The position numbers and the translations under genes are program-made. This document shows positions 41,992 to 55,154 of a stretch of 64,000 nucleotides of DNA, piece by piece. The stretch is from Chionoecetes opilio (lineage: Eukaryota; Arthropoda; Malacostraca; Decapoda; Majidae), in the NCBI GenBank assembly GCA_016584305.1, contig JACEEZ010001761.1:177541-241540 (forward strand), read 5' to 3'. Below the pieces are notes generated by a model, which was not told where the DNA came from, ran no database searches, and saw only the letters and a list, made by a program, of their open reading frames with translations. How positions within the stretch are numbered: position 1 is the stretch's first letter; each line of letters starts with the position of its first letter.

Positions 41992-44744
41992 GCAAACCAT
42001 AAATATACCGTGCCTTATCAGTGATGTGATGTACTCAGACTATCATTATATAGATAATAACAATTGATAATAACAACATATAATGCATGTATCAACTGTT
42101 AGTATATCACCTGTGTATGTTGTTCAGTACATGACTATGTCTGTACGTATGTATACTAATCATCACATGTAATTTTGAGGTATTATTTGGATAACTCAAA
42201 ACTTCGCAGTATTTGTCCTCCAGTCAAAGTAGCTTTAATATTATAATATATATTTCCTGTAATGCTTCAGGTTGAATTAAATTACAAAATTCATATGGGA
42301 GTTTTAAGAGTAATTAACAATGGCCAAATGTTGGGATAGTTAAATACATATAAACTCTTCATTAATTACGTACTATGGGTAAAACTAGTATCGGTGCACT
42401 ATATGCGTGAAACATTCTGACACTACGGAACGAAGAAAACGAAAACATAGTGTGATACCAGCTATATGTTGGTAGTCCTGATGGCAGGAATATGCCATAT
42501 ATCACCATATAGCGTAATACAGTGTCAACAATGAGTAATATTTTGTCTATATAAACGGATATATTTCACTGTGTTACGTTGTGAATTCCACATGGGAAAC
42601 TATAATATAGCAGATAACGAATGACAGTGGTGGTTCCGATGTATACTTGTATTTGCTTATCTGAGTGGGACGTTAATACGGCCATGATAATGCCAGCGTT
42701 ACGTGGTAATTGCCGCCACACACTTTAACGATTGTCATATCATTTGACAAAACACCACATATGAGAGAGAAATTCACATCACCTGTGAAATGCTACGTGG
42801 GCAAAATGTGCATGATCATAGCTCATAATTGGTAAAGATATAGTCAATGATACATTTTGTGTCATAAAGGGAAACTAAAGAGACATAATATCATGCTTCA
42901 CAATTTTTTTTACAATTAATACTTTTTATATCCCCCGCCTGCAGCCAAGACCACATTCAGCCGTGTAGGCATGGCTGCCACCAACGTCCACGTGACATAA
43001 AAATTACGTTTATGATTGTTGCGCAAAAGGTGTAACAGTGATATTCCCACTACACTCGGGCGAGATTACACAAAAATATACAAACTGCAAATAAAGTCTA
43101 GCACGTATCATTGCATATACTAATATATTTCCCTTTATATATTGCCATTACTGTTGGTTAAGGTGCGTTACTAACGCATTATGCAACTTAGACGACACAA
43201 AATCTGTGCATGGGTGTGGATACAGGAAGGAAAGAAAATATGTGACGGTAAGAGAGAGAGAGAGAGAGACTGGTGTTATTCACTCGCCAAACATAATGTG
43301 TTGCTGACGGACCATCTGTTCGGAACGTTCTCTCATCACAGAATACGACACGTTCCCAAAAGTCGGCAGACTTTTCAGCATACTCCAGCGCATATTCCAT
43401 ATTCATACGCATTGTCCGACAATGACTGCGTTAGTCAGGTAAAGACAGTATGTTGCATCTTCCGTTATTGGAGTTATGAAACAAGCGTTGTGAGGTAAAC
43501 AATCGTTGGCCGGTTCGAAATCCAGAATACCCAATTCAATTTATATCATTCCATTATATTCTATCATCACCCAATTCATGGCATACCAACCCTCCCATAT
43601 AATCAGCACTTGACTGAATCTTTACAGTATTCATCGGACCCCTATGCACCGATACTTGTTTTACCTATAGGAAATTGAAAAATTTAAACAGCTTTTCAGT
43701 GAGGCTGGCGAGTTATTGTTACACTATCACCTTGAAGAGGGTGAGTGCAAATTGCCGCAATTAATTGGTGTGTATAAGTGAAATATAATTTTTTTGCTTA
43801 TGAGGTGGCATCTAGGAAAATACAGTCTACTACTTTCTTTATTGTTTGTATTCTCTATTATGTTTGTATGAGCTTCTTATGTAAATGTAAGTACGTACAG
43901 TACTACTTGCATATATACTCAATTTATGTCTTAATACAAAATGAATTTATATTTTCATTCAGCATCTGTTACTTTATCTACCTCCTTACACCCACAATGC
44001 AAACTATGTTACAAGCAGAGCTATAACCTCTACTCTACTCTACTTATATACGTATGCAGTTTGGCTGCAACGTGAATAATTTGTTAGTGATACATACTGT
44101 GTTACCTCAATCAATAAGAGTTCGTGCGTTAAGCAAACCTAAACAAACCAAATGACTTACACTTTTGGGGTCTACCTGAGGGTTCAAGCAGTAACGTTTT
44201 CAGTATTGCTGCGTCACTGCATACTAGTATTACCTTGTTGCACATAATACTGTAGCTTGCCATTGTGCCATATGGTGACTTAGGATGACCCAAGTAATCA
44301 TGGAGCATGTCTTTCAGACCAAGATCCAGATGAGCTGGTAAAAAAAGGTTCAATTATGCACTTATGAAAAGACCAATGCTTGTCAGACATTTATTTTAAG
44401 GACAGTTTTAGTTTTTTAAACTTAGTATACATATATGAAACATGTTTTCATATCTGTTTTCAAAGGAAGGCGCAGGGATGAAATCGAGATGTCACCTGGT
44501 TGGAGCGCTGAACGAAAAATATATTAGCGTCGCACACTCTTGTCTATACTAATGAGATGACCTGAGGCACAATTTCCTTTCACATCTCGCTTTATAGAAA
44601 ACTCCACACTTTTCATCCCTTGTGAGTCAACCACACGTCTTCCATCTGGCCTTCCTCTATTATCTTCACCAGAAAAGGTTGATAACCAGCACTGAGTGCA
44701 GCCCGGACTGTGGTGGCCCACCCTGAGAGCCTCAACGTGTCCCC
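41992..44744. other. Loop of the inverted duplication: mostly unrecognised sequence
   Basis: AT-rich DNA with no gene I can support apart from a transposase fragment on the - strand at 43240-43430. A (GA)n run is at 43250-43269. Several ORFs of 70-90 codons exist without motifs. Confidence 0.4.
43240..43430 (-). pseudogene. IS630/Tc1-type (DDE) transposase fragment
   Basis: On the - strand, MEYALEYAEKSADFWERV, VFCDERTFRTDG and HYVWRVNNTS read as the region around a catalytic Asp of IS630/Tc1/mariner transposases: an EKS...FW helix, then F-C/S-D-E-x-x-F, then V-W-R. The match ends at the GA repeat (43269). Only about 60 residues remain. Confidence 0.7.
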
Positions 44745-45332
44745 AGCAGTGAGGAGGCTTGAGACACTCGCCGCCATGATATTGTCCGCTCAACACAGGT
44801 CTTCATCCATAAGCTCAGGAGGAAGCTGCTGTCCCGCCATTGCCCATATTACCTCGCAGTCCGAAGTCGACCCAGGGCGATGGCGTGAGTCAGAGATCGT
44901 CTCCTACAGGCCACGCAAGCTAGAACAGACCACTACAGCAGCAGTTCCATCCATTCCCAACCAAACTTGCCTAGTGATTTTCTGACTTGTCTAGATTTGT
45001 ATTGTTACTTTTATACAGCCAATTATGCCTTATTCGTTTTCAGTCTGAGGTGGTTTCTGACTAAATACCCAATATTACTGCAACTATTACAACACCTAGC
45101 TACTGAAACCACTAATATTACTACCACTTTCTACAAAACATACTTAATCTACCACATGGTTAGTCACTACATAGTACGCAACATAATGATGATATAGGTA
45201 CTTATATTTACCCTTTATCTGCATTTGAAAGGATATCATCATTAAACTTTTCCCATTCTCATCTCTCTTTTACTTTGAATTTCCTTGCCCTTCCCTCATT
45301 CTCTCAATTATTTTGCCTTATAAAATCTTTTA

Positions 45333-46458
45333 GGCGATCGTGATGACTTTTGGTCAAATTATGACCTACCACAAAAATTACGATTTCTTATTCAAAATGT
45401 ATATATAATCATCGCCAACATACGTAAAAGTCGTGTATACGTGTTTAAATGTCCAAGCTGTATCCCTTTAAAGGGGGCGTGGCAGGCAGACGGACCTTAT
45501 ACACTTGACTTATATGGCTTGTTTTCACTTGAACGTTCGCAGCCAGAGGTACCGATGTTGCCCAGCGAGTCAGTGGGGGAAAATCGGTCTCATATATTGA
45601 CATATTGACAACTCATAGCTCCCAGGCCCCAGGCCGACGGAAGCCCGGGGTGGAGGGGGATGACTCTTTCTTTACCGAGGTGATTGCACGGTATCAGTAA
45701 GTCTGCACACGTGCTTCAAGTTTCGAAGTGATTTTCATTGACCATGTGGAAATAAAAAGATGGTAAGTAGTGATTCTAGATGGACTGCCTGACACGCCCC
45801 CCTGCAGGTGTTTTTCCGCGTCCGTACAGTAACAGGTGAGTAGCTTTGTTGAAGTAGTAGTAGATTAAATAATTTGACGATTTTAACGGTGCAATATGTG
45901 TATGCGTGCACGAGTAATATATGTTATAATTAAGAAAATCGTATAAAAAAAAATTGAAGACAAAGAGACAATGAACACTGAGAAACTTTGAAAAGTTATA
46001 ACCCAAAACGTGAATTTTGATCTTCCGATATTCATAGAAAATCTTAATGTGAACTAATTTACGTGGGAATTTATGTAGATGTTCTTTATAACAAGGAAAA
46101 TGATCATATATTTAGATTTTTCTAAAAATGTGAAGAAAAAGTCAGGAAGTGGTTTGTTATGTGTTTGCATGAGTTTGGCGTTTTGACACCGCGTCATTTC
46201 ATGACAGAGAAAAAAAGCCATACATATAATTGCATGATATATCACCCCATAGCTCAAGTGATTTATTTAACGATAAATAATACACCCTCAGGCACATTTT
46301 GAATATCGCACTTATGCATGACGTCATGTCATAAATGATTCCTGTCCCTGTGCAAGAGAGACCAGGGATATCTGAAGTGTCCTGAGGAGTTTGATTTTCT
46401 AATTCCCATTAGTTATTATTTTTTTTCTAATTACTTTGCTGAAGTCATCAGGATCGCC
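45333..46458. mobile_element. Candidate TA-flanked non-autonomous DNA transposon in arm B
   Basis: Against arm A (agatttaagacaaggg), arm B has an 1126-bp insert between two TA dinucleotides (45331-45332 and 46459-46460). The insert begins GGCGATCGTGATGACTT and, read on the other strand from its far end, GGCGATCCTGATGACTT, a 17-bp terminal inverted repeat with one mismatch. TA duplication plus short inverted ends is the Tc1/mariner pattern. No transposase is recognisable inside. Confidence 0.55.
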
Positions 46459-46729
46459 TAAATCTCCTGCTTCTTCCATCATATACTTGTCCCATTTCTC
46501 TACATACATATCTCTCTCTCTGTCTCTCACCTCTGTGTTAAGTATCATAACAGTGTGGTCGAAGGGATGTTCCACGGGGTTTTGAGTCCTGCAGTACATC
46601 GCCAGGGCTGGTCGCGTCTTGAGGGAGGAAGAGGAGGATATTTCAGATTTATTTTTCAGGTGATAAGAGGAATACAGATACAGATTCCGATAGGTGCGTA
46701 CTAGTGTTATGCATTTTTTACCAGCTACA

Positions 46730-47169
46730 CTGCAATCTGAGTCATATTTACAGCGTGGCGGGGAGGTGGATAAGACATGTGATATATTATATCTGTCTGT
46801 CGCATACCTCCGCCATGTAGAATGATATCAGGTTTCCTCTCGTCTCCGTCCCTGAACAAGACAGGAGGTGGCGGAAGAGCGTCATGCGAAGCAAGTGGGT
46901 GGCGGTGCCTTCGGAAGGAGGGTCGCGGGCGGCGCCTTGGGGTGGAGAGGAGCGCTTGTAGACTCCTCATGGACGACCTGCATTCTCTCGTACTTCCTCA
47001 CGCCCACACTGCGCTCTCGCCCGCCTTCCCAAACGCACCCTCACCACGACACAGACCACGATAAGCACATACAGGAGACCGCCCACCACGCCCGCCGCCA
47101 CGGAGATGATGGGCATGAGGCTAAGCTCCCTTGAGGAGTGGTGCCTCGTTGGGGAGGGCTTGACGGCAG
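46730..47169 (-). pseudogene. Inverted duplicate of the Sidestep-like last exon
   Basis: On the - strand it mirrors 38347-38750: SLMPIISVAAGVVGGLLY, then VLIVVCVVVRVRLGRRARAQ, then CGREEV. One extra base after gagaatgcagg shifts the frame and gives a stop at GRP, and the distal tail text (SHDALPPPPVLFRDGDER) lies in a different frame. The splice acceptor AG of the functional copy is AA here. Both changes suggest a non-functional duplicate, though the membrane span itself is preserved. Confidence 0.82.
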
Positions 47170-47954
47170 TTGAGGGGAAAGAAAACGGGCTGATAAGGTG
47201 TTGGAGATGAGGCAGCGATGAAGGGATCGTGATTGCAAGGAATGCTGCTTTGTGCCGTTTTGATGATCAGTGAGGATCTGTGGTCACACGGAAAATAATG
47301 ATAACGAGAGGAAGAGGTAAAGGACGGAAAAATAGTCACCCAATAAAGACAAAAAATGCGCTCCAATTGCAAATAGAAGTGACGGCAGAGAAAATGAAGT
47401 ACTTAAGGGACGAATTCTTAATACTAAAAGATGAATCCATTTCAGATGCACGGAAAACAGGGGGAAGTAACAAATCTCAAACGAACACAAGCAAACGAAA
47501 AATTAAAAGTTACCAGTGGTGTAAATAACTGGTGCAAGAAAATTCAAGCAAACGAGAATGCTGTACAACAATTATAACAACAAATAGAATAATATAAAGA
47601 TACGAACAAACGTATAGAGTGGAAATCTAGAAAAAAAATGAGGGTATGCCTAAGAGTTAATACATGTCTCTTTCGTTCACCTCCCCAAGGTGTTTGGGCA
47701 GGTGAACGTTGGCTCAACAGAGAAGGGGATTTGCGACAACTAGAGATGAGGAGAGAATGAAGGAAACTTGGGTGAAACAGTAGGAGGAGGAGGAGAGAGG
47801 AGGGGTGAGAGTAGGAGAGGTGAGAGGAGAGATTAGGGAAGGAGGCAACCTGAGGAGGAGAGATTGCGAGGGTTCTGGTGAGTGAAGCAGCGTGGATGAA
47901 AGCTCAGAATAATGACCCGGATTTTGTGGCTTGTCATTAATTTTTTTTTTTTTA

Positions 47955-48028
47955 AGATCCGTCACCCCAGGATATCCCACCTGAAGATCCGTCATCCCAG
48001 GATATCCCACCTGAAGATCCGTCACCCC
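47955..48028. repeat. Minisatellite gatccgtcaccccaggatat
   Basis: Two and a half copies of a 30-bp unit, aagatccgtcaccccaggat followed by atcccacctg, after a 13-T run. Related units reappear at 48556-48650. Confidence 0.85.
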
Positions 48029-48549
48029 AGCCCACAGTGAATGTAATATATAAAATTAGGATAACAAATATATTCCTTTGTGTTATGCATCTTTTTGTGA
48101 AAGTTTAAAGAAAAAATTAAGAGTAATATACAGTGTTCCAAAATACAAAAAATATTATACTTTACTCAGTATTACAAAATACAGTACATTTATTTCGTGG
48201 ATTTATACTTCAGGTAGTCTTTTGTTTGGCATTTCCACAGAAATCCTTCCTTCGATCTGGAGTATTTTGTCCAATTCATCCAGTTATCACAGTTATCACA
48301 CTTAACTTAACGCTTTAAATGTCTGTTTTGTTGAAGCCACCGAATAACTATAGTGGAATTATCACACAACAGAGGTAGGACGCTATGGTTTGGAAGGTAT
48401 TGCGTGTCATGGTCCACTGACTCCTATGACTTTATTTTTTCTAGTCCACTTACTTTTATATAGTCCTCTTACCTGACTGAAGCTAGGGTCCTGACTTCTC
48501 CCTTTTACCCATTTGACCTGACCTCACTTGGAAGGTGAAGTCAGGTCAG

Positions 48550-48671
48550 GTCTTGACCCCACCTGAAGAACTGTCACCCCAGGTGTTGCCACCTGAAGAA
48601 CCGTCACCCAAGGATATCCCACCTGAAGATCCGTCACCCTGCCAAACTCTGGGGTGACGGATCTTCAGGTG
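48550..48671. repeat. Second minisatellite block with a 20-bp perfect hairpin
   Basis: Diverged units of the 47955 repeat, ending in a perfect inverted pair: cacctgaagatccgtcaccc at 48620-48639 and its exact complement at 48652-48671, with a 12-base loop. Confidence 0.85.
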
Positions 48672-50410
48672 ATCCAAAAAAATATATATATATACGCTGA
48701 AAAAATTATAAACAACTTTTATATGAAACATTTCAGCTTAAGTGATAGTCCTATGGGATGATACAAACAATAATGATTAAAGGTAAATTATTGCATACAA
48801 GTCTAGTTCTAATAAAACAATGTATCGGAATGCAAGTAAAACTGAATAAATCAATCCCATTACAAAACAAGAGTAAAAAATACACGTGTTAAAAAACCAA
48901 ATGCTATTGTACAATATAACACTCATAGCTGCTCCACTTCAACATCTATTGGCAATCCTTTACTCCTAGCGTTCGAATGATGCTCGTGCCAGATGTTCAA
49001 TCCCCGATGAGTTCGAATATCCATGCACTTAAGATTTTTCTGCAACCAACCGTCGGGTGGACTAAGAACACCTACATGCTACCCATTAACTATACCTTCG
49101 ACGGCGAGTGCCTCGGAGGACACAGGAGGGCGACATGAGCCACTAATTATCGTGGTTACTCTATAAATCCTGCCTGCGCCACCACGGGCAAAGGCCAATC
49201 ATCAGTCTTGGAGTGAACCTTAAGGTCTACTATCCCACCCCTTGAGGTCACTGCCTATAGGTGATATAGGCAATAATGTGAAGATAGACAAAGTAAATAA
49301 AAAACTATGTACACATGCGGGGCTGCAAGGGCAGGGTCTGCTCTGGAGCCTACCAGTGACAGGGGCAGCAGCGGGGGCGGCGGCAGGGGCAGCGCCAGGG
49401 GCTGCGCGGCAGGGGCAGCGCCAGGGGCAGCGCGGCAGTGGGAGTGCCGGCTGCGGTGCCCACCGGAGTGGCAGGAGCGGTGGCATGGGCGGCGCCAGCT
49501 GCGTAGTCCGCCGGTGCAGAGGACTGGCAATGCCCTTGCTACCCTAAGAATGGGTAGCTGGGGGGAGAGGGCTAGCTTACACTGCATGGCTAGGTGATAG
49601 TTGTCAGCCGCGCCCTCGCCCCAAGCTGGGTGTTCGGGTCACTCCAGGGTTAGCAACTATTGCATTGTTACTATCATAATGGATATGGTATTAGTGACAC
49701 AAACGAGGGTATGAACCTCTCGCCGTAGTGAGTCCGCTAAGGTTACTGGCAAACCGATGTCTCGGGGACTCTCGGCACTATTTAGTCCTTTAAGCCTTAC
49801 CCCTTACCATTTATAGAGAGCAATAAGACAATTTCAATTGGTATCTCTTTCTTGTTTTATTGTACAAATTTGAACAGGATATACAAAAATTGATCCAACA
49901 AAAATACAGGATATAATTGCATATGGAGTGTTCACATCAATAGTTAATACAATGATGTGAAAAGAAGCATGTAACAACAAGGAACAAAAAGGTAAAAAGA
50001 CTGTGTAGTAAGATTTGTGTAAATACAACAGGCAGTTATTAAAATGTGTATGTATGTGTAAGATGTTATTTTTACGAAAGTAACACATGTAAAAATGAAA
50101 GGACGGGAAAACGGAAAACTAGAGTGAGGAGGCACACTGAAGTATAATCGCGCGTGCTGCTACACACACTTGCAAGTGGAGCCTATGCCTGAGCCATGAA
50201 AGGCAACACACAATCGGCCGCAGCGTTACACAACCTCTCCTGCAAACCTTAACATGAACAGACTCTGATCTCAGTACACCACTCAATTTCTGCTAAAATA
50301 TCCACGAATAATACATTGAAACCATACACACAGTTGATATACAATATTTATACGACCTTCTCAGGAAAGTATATCGTTTGTATATCGAATTTTTTTAATA
50401 ACTACAACAG

Positions 50411-50573
50411 AGCATGTGAGAGAGAGATGAGAGAAGAGAGAGAGAGATGAAGATGAGAGAGAGACGAGAGAGAGAGAGAGAGATAGAGAGAGGATGAGAG
50501 ATGAGAGGAGGAGTAGAGAGAGAACAGAAGAGAGAGATGAGAGAGAGAGGGAGAGAGAGAGAGAGAGAGAGAG
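50411..50573. repeat. (GA)n-rich microsatellite, arm B only
   Basis: GA runs interrupted by gat and gac. At the matching position arm A has plain sequence (tattacacgctctgttgtag at about 37743), so the expansion arose after duplication. Confidence 0.9.
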
Positions 50574-50589
50574 CAAATTTCATGCGCAT

Positions 50590-50810
50590 ACAGCCTGTGT
50601 AGTCTGATTAGAAGCATCTCCGCCGGCTGTTTAGCATGTTCTAGGTTCAAGCTCGTTCAGGGTGGATTCCGCTGACAGCACAAGTTGTTCCTCTCCCCCT
50701 TGAGCAAGAAGTTGGGATGAGTGTGGTGTGCGAGATCTAAATCTTACACATAGATCGGTCTCTATGAGCTCTAGGCTGTTTCCAGGAAGGTAAAAGCTGG
50801 CGATCGCGAG
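50590..50810 (+). mobile_element. tRNA-derived SINE in arm B
   Basis: Counterpart of the SINE at 37490-37725. It begins cagcctgtgtagtctgatta (A-box region) and has aggttcaagct at about 50641 as the decayed B box. The body matches arm A to the phrase ttccaggaaggtaaaagc. Confidence 0.6.
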
Positions 50811-50849
50811 CCCAGTACACATGATCAAGAAAGTGGAGGTTAAACAAAC

Positions 50850-51078
<229 letters not shown>

Positions 51079-51300
51079 ATGGAAAGCATACATATAATGA
51101 TTTCATATTAATGTACTGCATTCATCAAAGGTAAACGAATAACAAGATTACTAAATCAAAATTTTGTAAGAATGTGTGTGTGTATTGATGGATGAATATG
51201 AATGCCTGCACACAACAGTGCGTATTGGTGCCTTTCAAAAGAGCAACTACATGTCAGTCAGTAATCACTTCTAACATATATAATAACTTGCATTAATACT

Positions 51301-54290
51301 ACGTACTATTTAATTACAAGTATTATCACACAAGTGTAACAAGTATTATAACTTCCATAGAGGATATTTGTATGTACTTAACATCAAGATAAACAGTACA
51401 TTTTTAGGAACGTCATAAACAGATAATTATATAAATATAATGTATATATAATTAGATGTATATCTTTCCTGGTTCATCGTGTGAACCAAGTACAGCTTGC
51501 ACTTTGTTAGCTCGAGCAAGTAGATCATAGCAGAAATGTCTATGTGTCAGCCTTTTATAAATGTCGACGACACCTAGTAACACAAGATAGGAGTGGTCGG
51601 AAGTGTGAGAACGATGCCAGAACATCTCGGATCACAGCACTACCAGAACGATCATCTCACGAGCTTCACCGAGACTCACTGGCTGGTTCATTACATTTTG
51701 ATTGTAATAAATCTAAGTTTCTTATTGAGCTTATAAATAAATGAGTACCCACAAGAAGTACCATTTTAACTTAACCTGATCAAGTCTCTACAATTACACA
51801 GACTTAGAAATGGTGGCGTAAGAAGTGTGAATAAGATACCCAACGCATTTATACAAGCATATCTACAAACCTCTACAAGAGTTTACCAAACTCCGAGCCA
51901 TAGACCACTGTATACATGGACTGCACACGCGACAATGTTTTGAATTGCGGGGCTGCATAGGGGCCTGCGGGGCGCCCGACAAGGAGATATAGTGGTCTAT
52001 GGACTATCATATAGACTGGTTTATCAGTATATATGATATACAGTAATCTTCGTAAATTTTTGTTCTATAATATTATCAAATTTAAAAAACTTTAAAACAC
52101 GCAAAAGAAAGCCTTTATGAGACTATGAAGAAATATCATAAACTTCCAAAAACCTTTCGCCAATTTCAAACTTTTGCATCAACTTTATCATGAATGGTAT
52201 CAATAAAAAGTGCAAAATTTTTTTAAAAGGGTTTCATTGGGCTTTTTTTCTTAAAATTGAAAAATTTAATTAGACTGCATAAATTACGTTACATAAATAA
52301 ATAACTCATCAAACGGATTTCCGATATGATTATTTATTAACCTAATTTTCGTTTTACTGATAAAATAAAATATAGCACCAGTATAACTTAAATTGCGCTA
52401 CTAGAATAAATAAAACCTGAAAATTTATACGGGTAAGAAATAATCGATTGATATTTCTAATTGTTATTATTAACAGCTAGATATTAGATGGTCGCTAATA
52501 TAATAGAATCAAATTATGAATCATGCATATGATAAAGCTAAAAATTTGGCTTTCATTTAGTCACTCTTCAAGGTAATCTGACGCCAAAGTTTTAATGGAA
52601 GAGTGGATAGGTTCATATTAATTCATCATATTTCTATACTAAGCTTTTATGGAATTAATCATATACCCAGTTACATGTATTAATATTGTATATAATAATA
52701 TAACTAAAACCGCAAGAATACAGACCAACCCAAACGAAACCAGTCTAACACCGCGAACATACTATATATAAAACTATATAACTAATATATATTATATAAT
52801 CAATACACCATCCAAAATCAAACCATAACAATATAAACACAACAAAATGCACCATAACCATAATAATGAATATATATAATATTTATATTAATTATATATT
52901 ATAATGTAATATAAGCGAAGTTACTGTACCAATTTGTACGTTGTCTGCGTTGATGATGTATGTAGCTGCAGCGTGGTATGTGTGTGGTGATACGTCATAG
53001 GTCCGGGCCCGTGATGGCAATACTCATATGGCACTATTTTTGAACGGGTTTGATACAGAGGGAAGGTATAAAGCCAAACTTTTATGTAATAACATTAATC
53101 AAACATTTTTTCTTTATTTTTTTTTATGCTAAGTCCTATATCTCTGATACATTGTGAAAAAAAAGGGTTGCATAATTGCACGAACCTTAGATGTAGTGTT
53201 ATGGTATGCTTTATGTGAATGTGGTATTAAATGGGGGTGGGTTGGAAGTGAATTGGGGTATGGTCAGGACGAAATGTAAGGTAGGAATACGGTGGTATAT
53301 TTTGATTTCAATGGATAAATATAAGCCCCGAAGTCTTTTACTGTCTGTCAGTCTCTCATTAGATGATGGTGGCGTGAGTGTGTAGTCAGTAAAGTATCTA
53401 TTATGTTACCATGACCTCCCTGTACTGGCGCACACGCAAACATTTTTGAATTCGGGTGCATAGGGAAGCTTTACAGCAATATTATGAAATATACACAGTA
53501 GAATACAGCTTCTATTTTTTTCTTTTTTCCTACCTAAGAAGCCATTACGAGGATATGAAAGAAATATGCTGAACGTAATATTCACTTAACTCTTCGGCAT
53601 TTCAACTTTGGGTGTAATTGGCTATCATGAAGGGTATCATAGAAGTGATGTGATTAGCTTTACATTGCTATTTTTCATTATGTGATAAAGTTAATTAGAA
53701 CTCGGCATAAATTAGCGTTAACATGAAATAACTTAAACTCATCACGGGTAGTTTTCGATAATGATGTTATTTTCTCTTTATTTATTTCGTTTTACGATAA
53801 ATGACTTAGCACCATTATAAATGAGCGTTAACTAAATAAATAACTCATCAATCGGGAAAATACCGATTGAGATTTTATTTATTTATTTTAACGCTAATTA
53901 AGCATGGTTTTAAAATGTATCAGATAACGAGGATATAGCAATGGAAAGCTGAATAAAATGCGCTGTCTATGGGTACCCTGTCATGAGTAAGAAGTTGACT
54001 CGCAAAGTTTTAAAGGCGAAGAGTTGAAGGTTAATATAAAGGTCAGGGAATAGTTATGTCAGAGTCTGTAATGGCATTTCTTATGAATGGTTTATGGTTT
54101 TTTATTGAATGTTATGGATAATAAACATTGCGGAGAATTACAGTATATCATTATACTGATATTACAGGCTATATGAGGGTAGTATTATATACTAGATATA
54201 TGTCAATACATAATATATAAGGCAATATATATACTATATATAATGGACTTATAATATAATTATATGAATCCGAGCGGCCCTCCGACTTCA
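51301..54290. other. AT-rich repetitive region without genes
   Basis: No coding sequence supported. Two diverged direct copies of a block of about 550 bp lie at about 52085-52650 and 53515-54050; both contain aaataaataactcatca followed by an inverted match (ccgattgag...tttatttattt in the second). 52910-53180 resembles the dispersed repeat at 29266-29520. 52740-52900 is almost pure A/T. Confidence 0.5.
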
Positions 54291-55150
54291 GGGCAAGTTC
54301 AGGCCCATGTGCAACAGGCCGATATTCCATGCGCAGTCCAGGTATACAGTGGTCTATGTCCGAGCATTACACAGCTCTTCCACGTTCTACCAAGTTATTA
54401 CGCCGATCTACAACAAACACCTACTCCTACATAAGCTATACGAAGCTAGAAGTACTACAAAGCTCTCCCACGTACTACATAGTACAACAACGTACAACCA
54501 CAGTACTGCAACGTTCTCCGGCGCTTATAACAACCACAACCAGCCAGTTAACCAATACCACAACCACAACCACCAACCAAGCTCCCTACGTACTTTTACC
54601 ACATAAAGCCTGCACAACCAAACCATTATCATCGTTATCAAGGCGTAACCTAACCCAACCACAAGCCAGCCAGCAACTACAAGTATTCCTACAAGTCTAG
54701 AAGCAACACTATCTGAACAACATTAATTATACAAGGGAGAGAGAGATGGGCACACTCCGAGCTGCTGCATTGTCATCAAATACTACAACATAAGGTCGAC
54801 TACACTCCACTACCGCCAAAACCACGCTGCCTGATAACAACGTCTCACCACTACAGTCAAGATACCAGCGTTCACATTACAAACGTCCTTCAGGAATCTG
54901 TACAACACGTGTTACACATATATCCGACAGCCACCCCCAGCATGTCACTATCCGTCATGCCACAGCTTAACATCGATAACTTGCAGCAACACAGCAACAC
55001 CAGCCACATCCCCCACCACCGGCAACACCGCCTGGTTTCTGAGCGCATCACGCCGACTCAGCTCACCCCTACATTGCCGACCGCACCGGAAAGCTGACTC
55101 GACACGAACCCACCACACCACCCGCTCCTCACCTACGGACCTGAGCGCGC
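54291..55150. other. Unresolved sequence upstream of LINE E
   Basis: Higher in C and A than its surroundings, with ACAAC-rich text from 54500 to 54700. Two overlapping ORFs of about 100-120 codons lack motifs. It might be the 5' part of a chimeric repeat joined to LINE E, but I cannot support that. Confidence 0.3.
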
Positions 55151-55154
55151 GTAC

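Larger units (their letters stand above)
47320..50100. other. Arm B-specific insertion zone without recognised genes
   Basis: No protein family seen. It contains a 27-30-bp minisatellite (47955-48028), a related block ending in a hairpin (48550-48671), and a GC-rich repeat island (49340-49500, unit close to gcggcaggggcagcgccagg). The ORFs across the island (Gly/Ala/Arg or Pro/Leu/Ala rich) follow from its composition. Confidence 0.45.

Noticed and set aside
47955..48030. Peptide repeat PEDPSPQDIP in one frame
   Set aside because: Only two and a half units, no flanking open frame, and the repeat recurs in inverted orientation at 48652.
49220..49600. GC-rich ORFs of about 100 codons on both strands
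   Set aside because: They arise from a gcggcaggggc-type repeat island; there is no motif or splice context.
54307..54700. Two overlapping ORFs of 99 and 123 codons
   Set aside because: Low-complexity Asn/Thr/Gln/His composition in ACAAC-rich DNA, with no recognisable domain.
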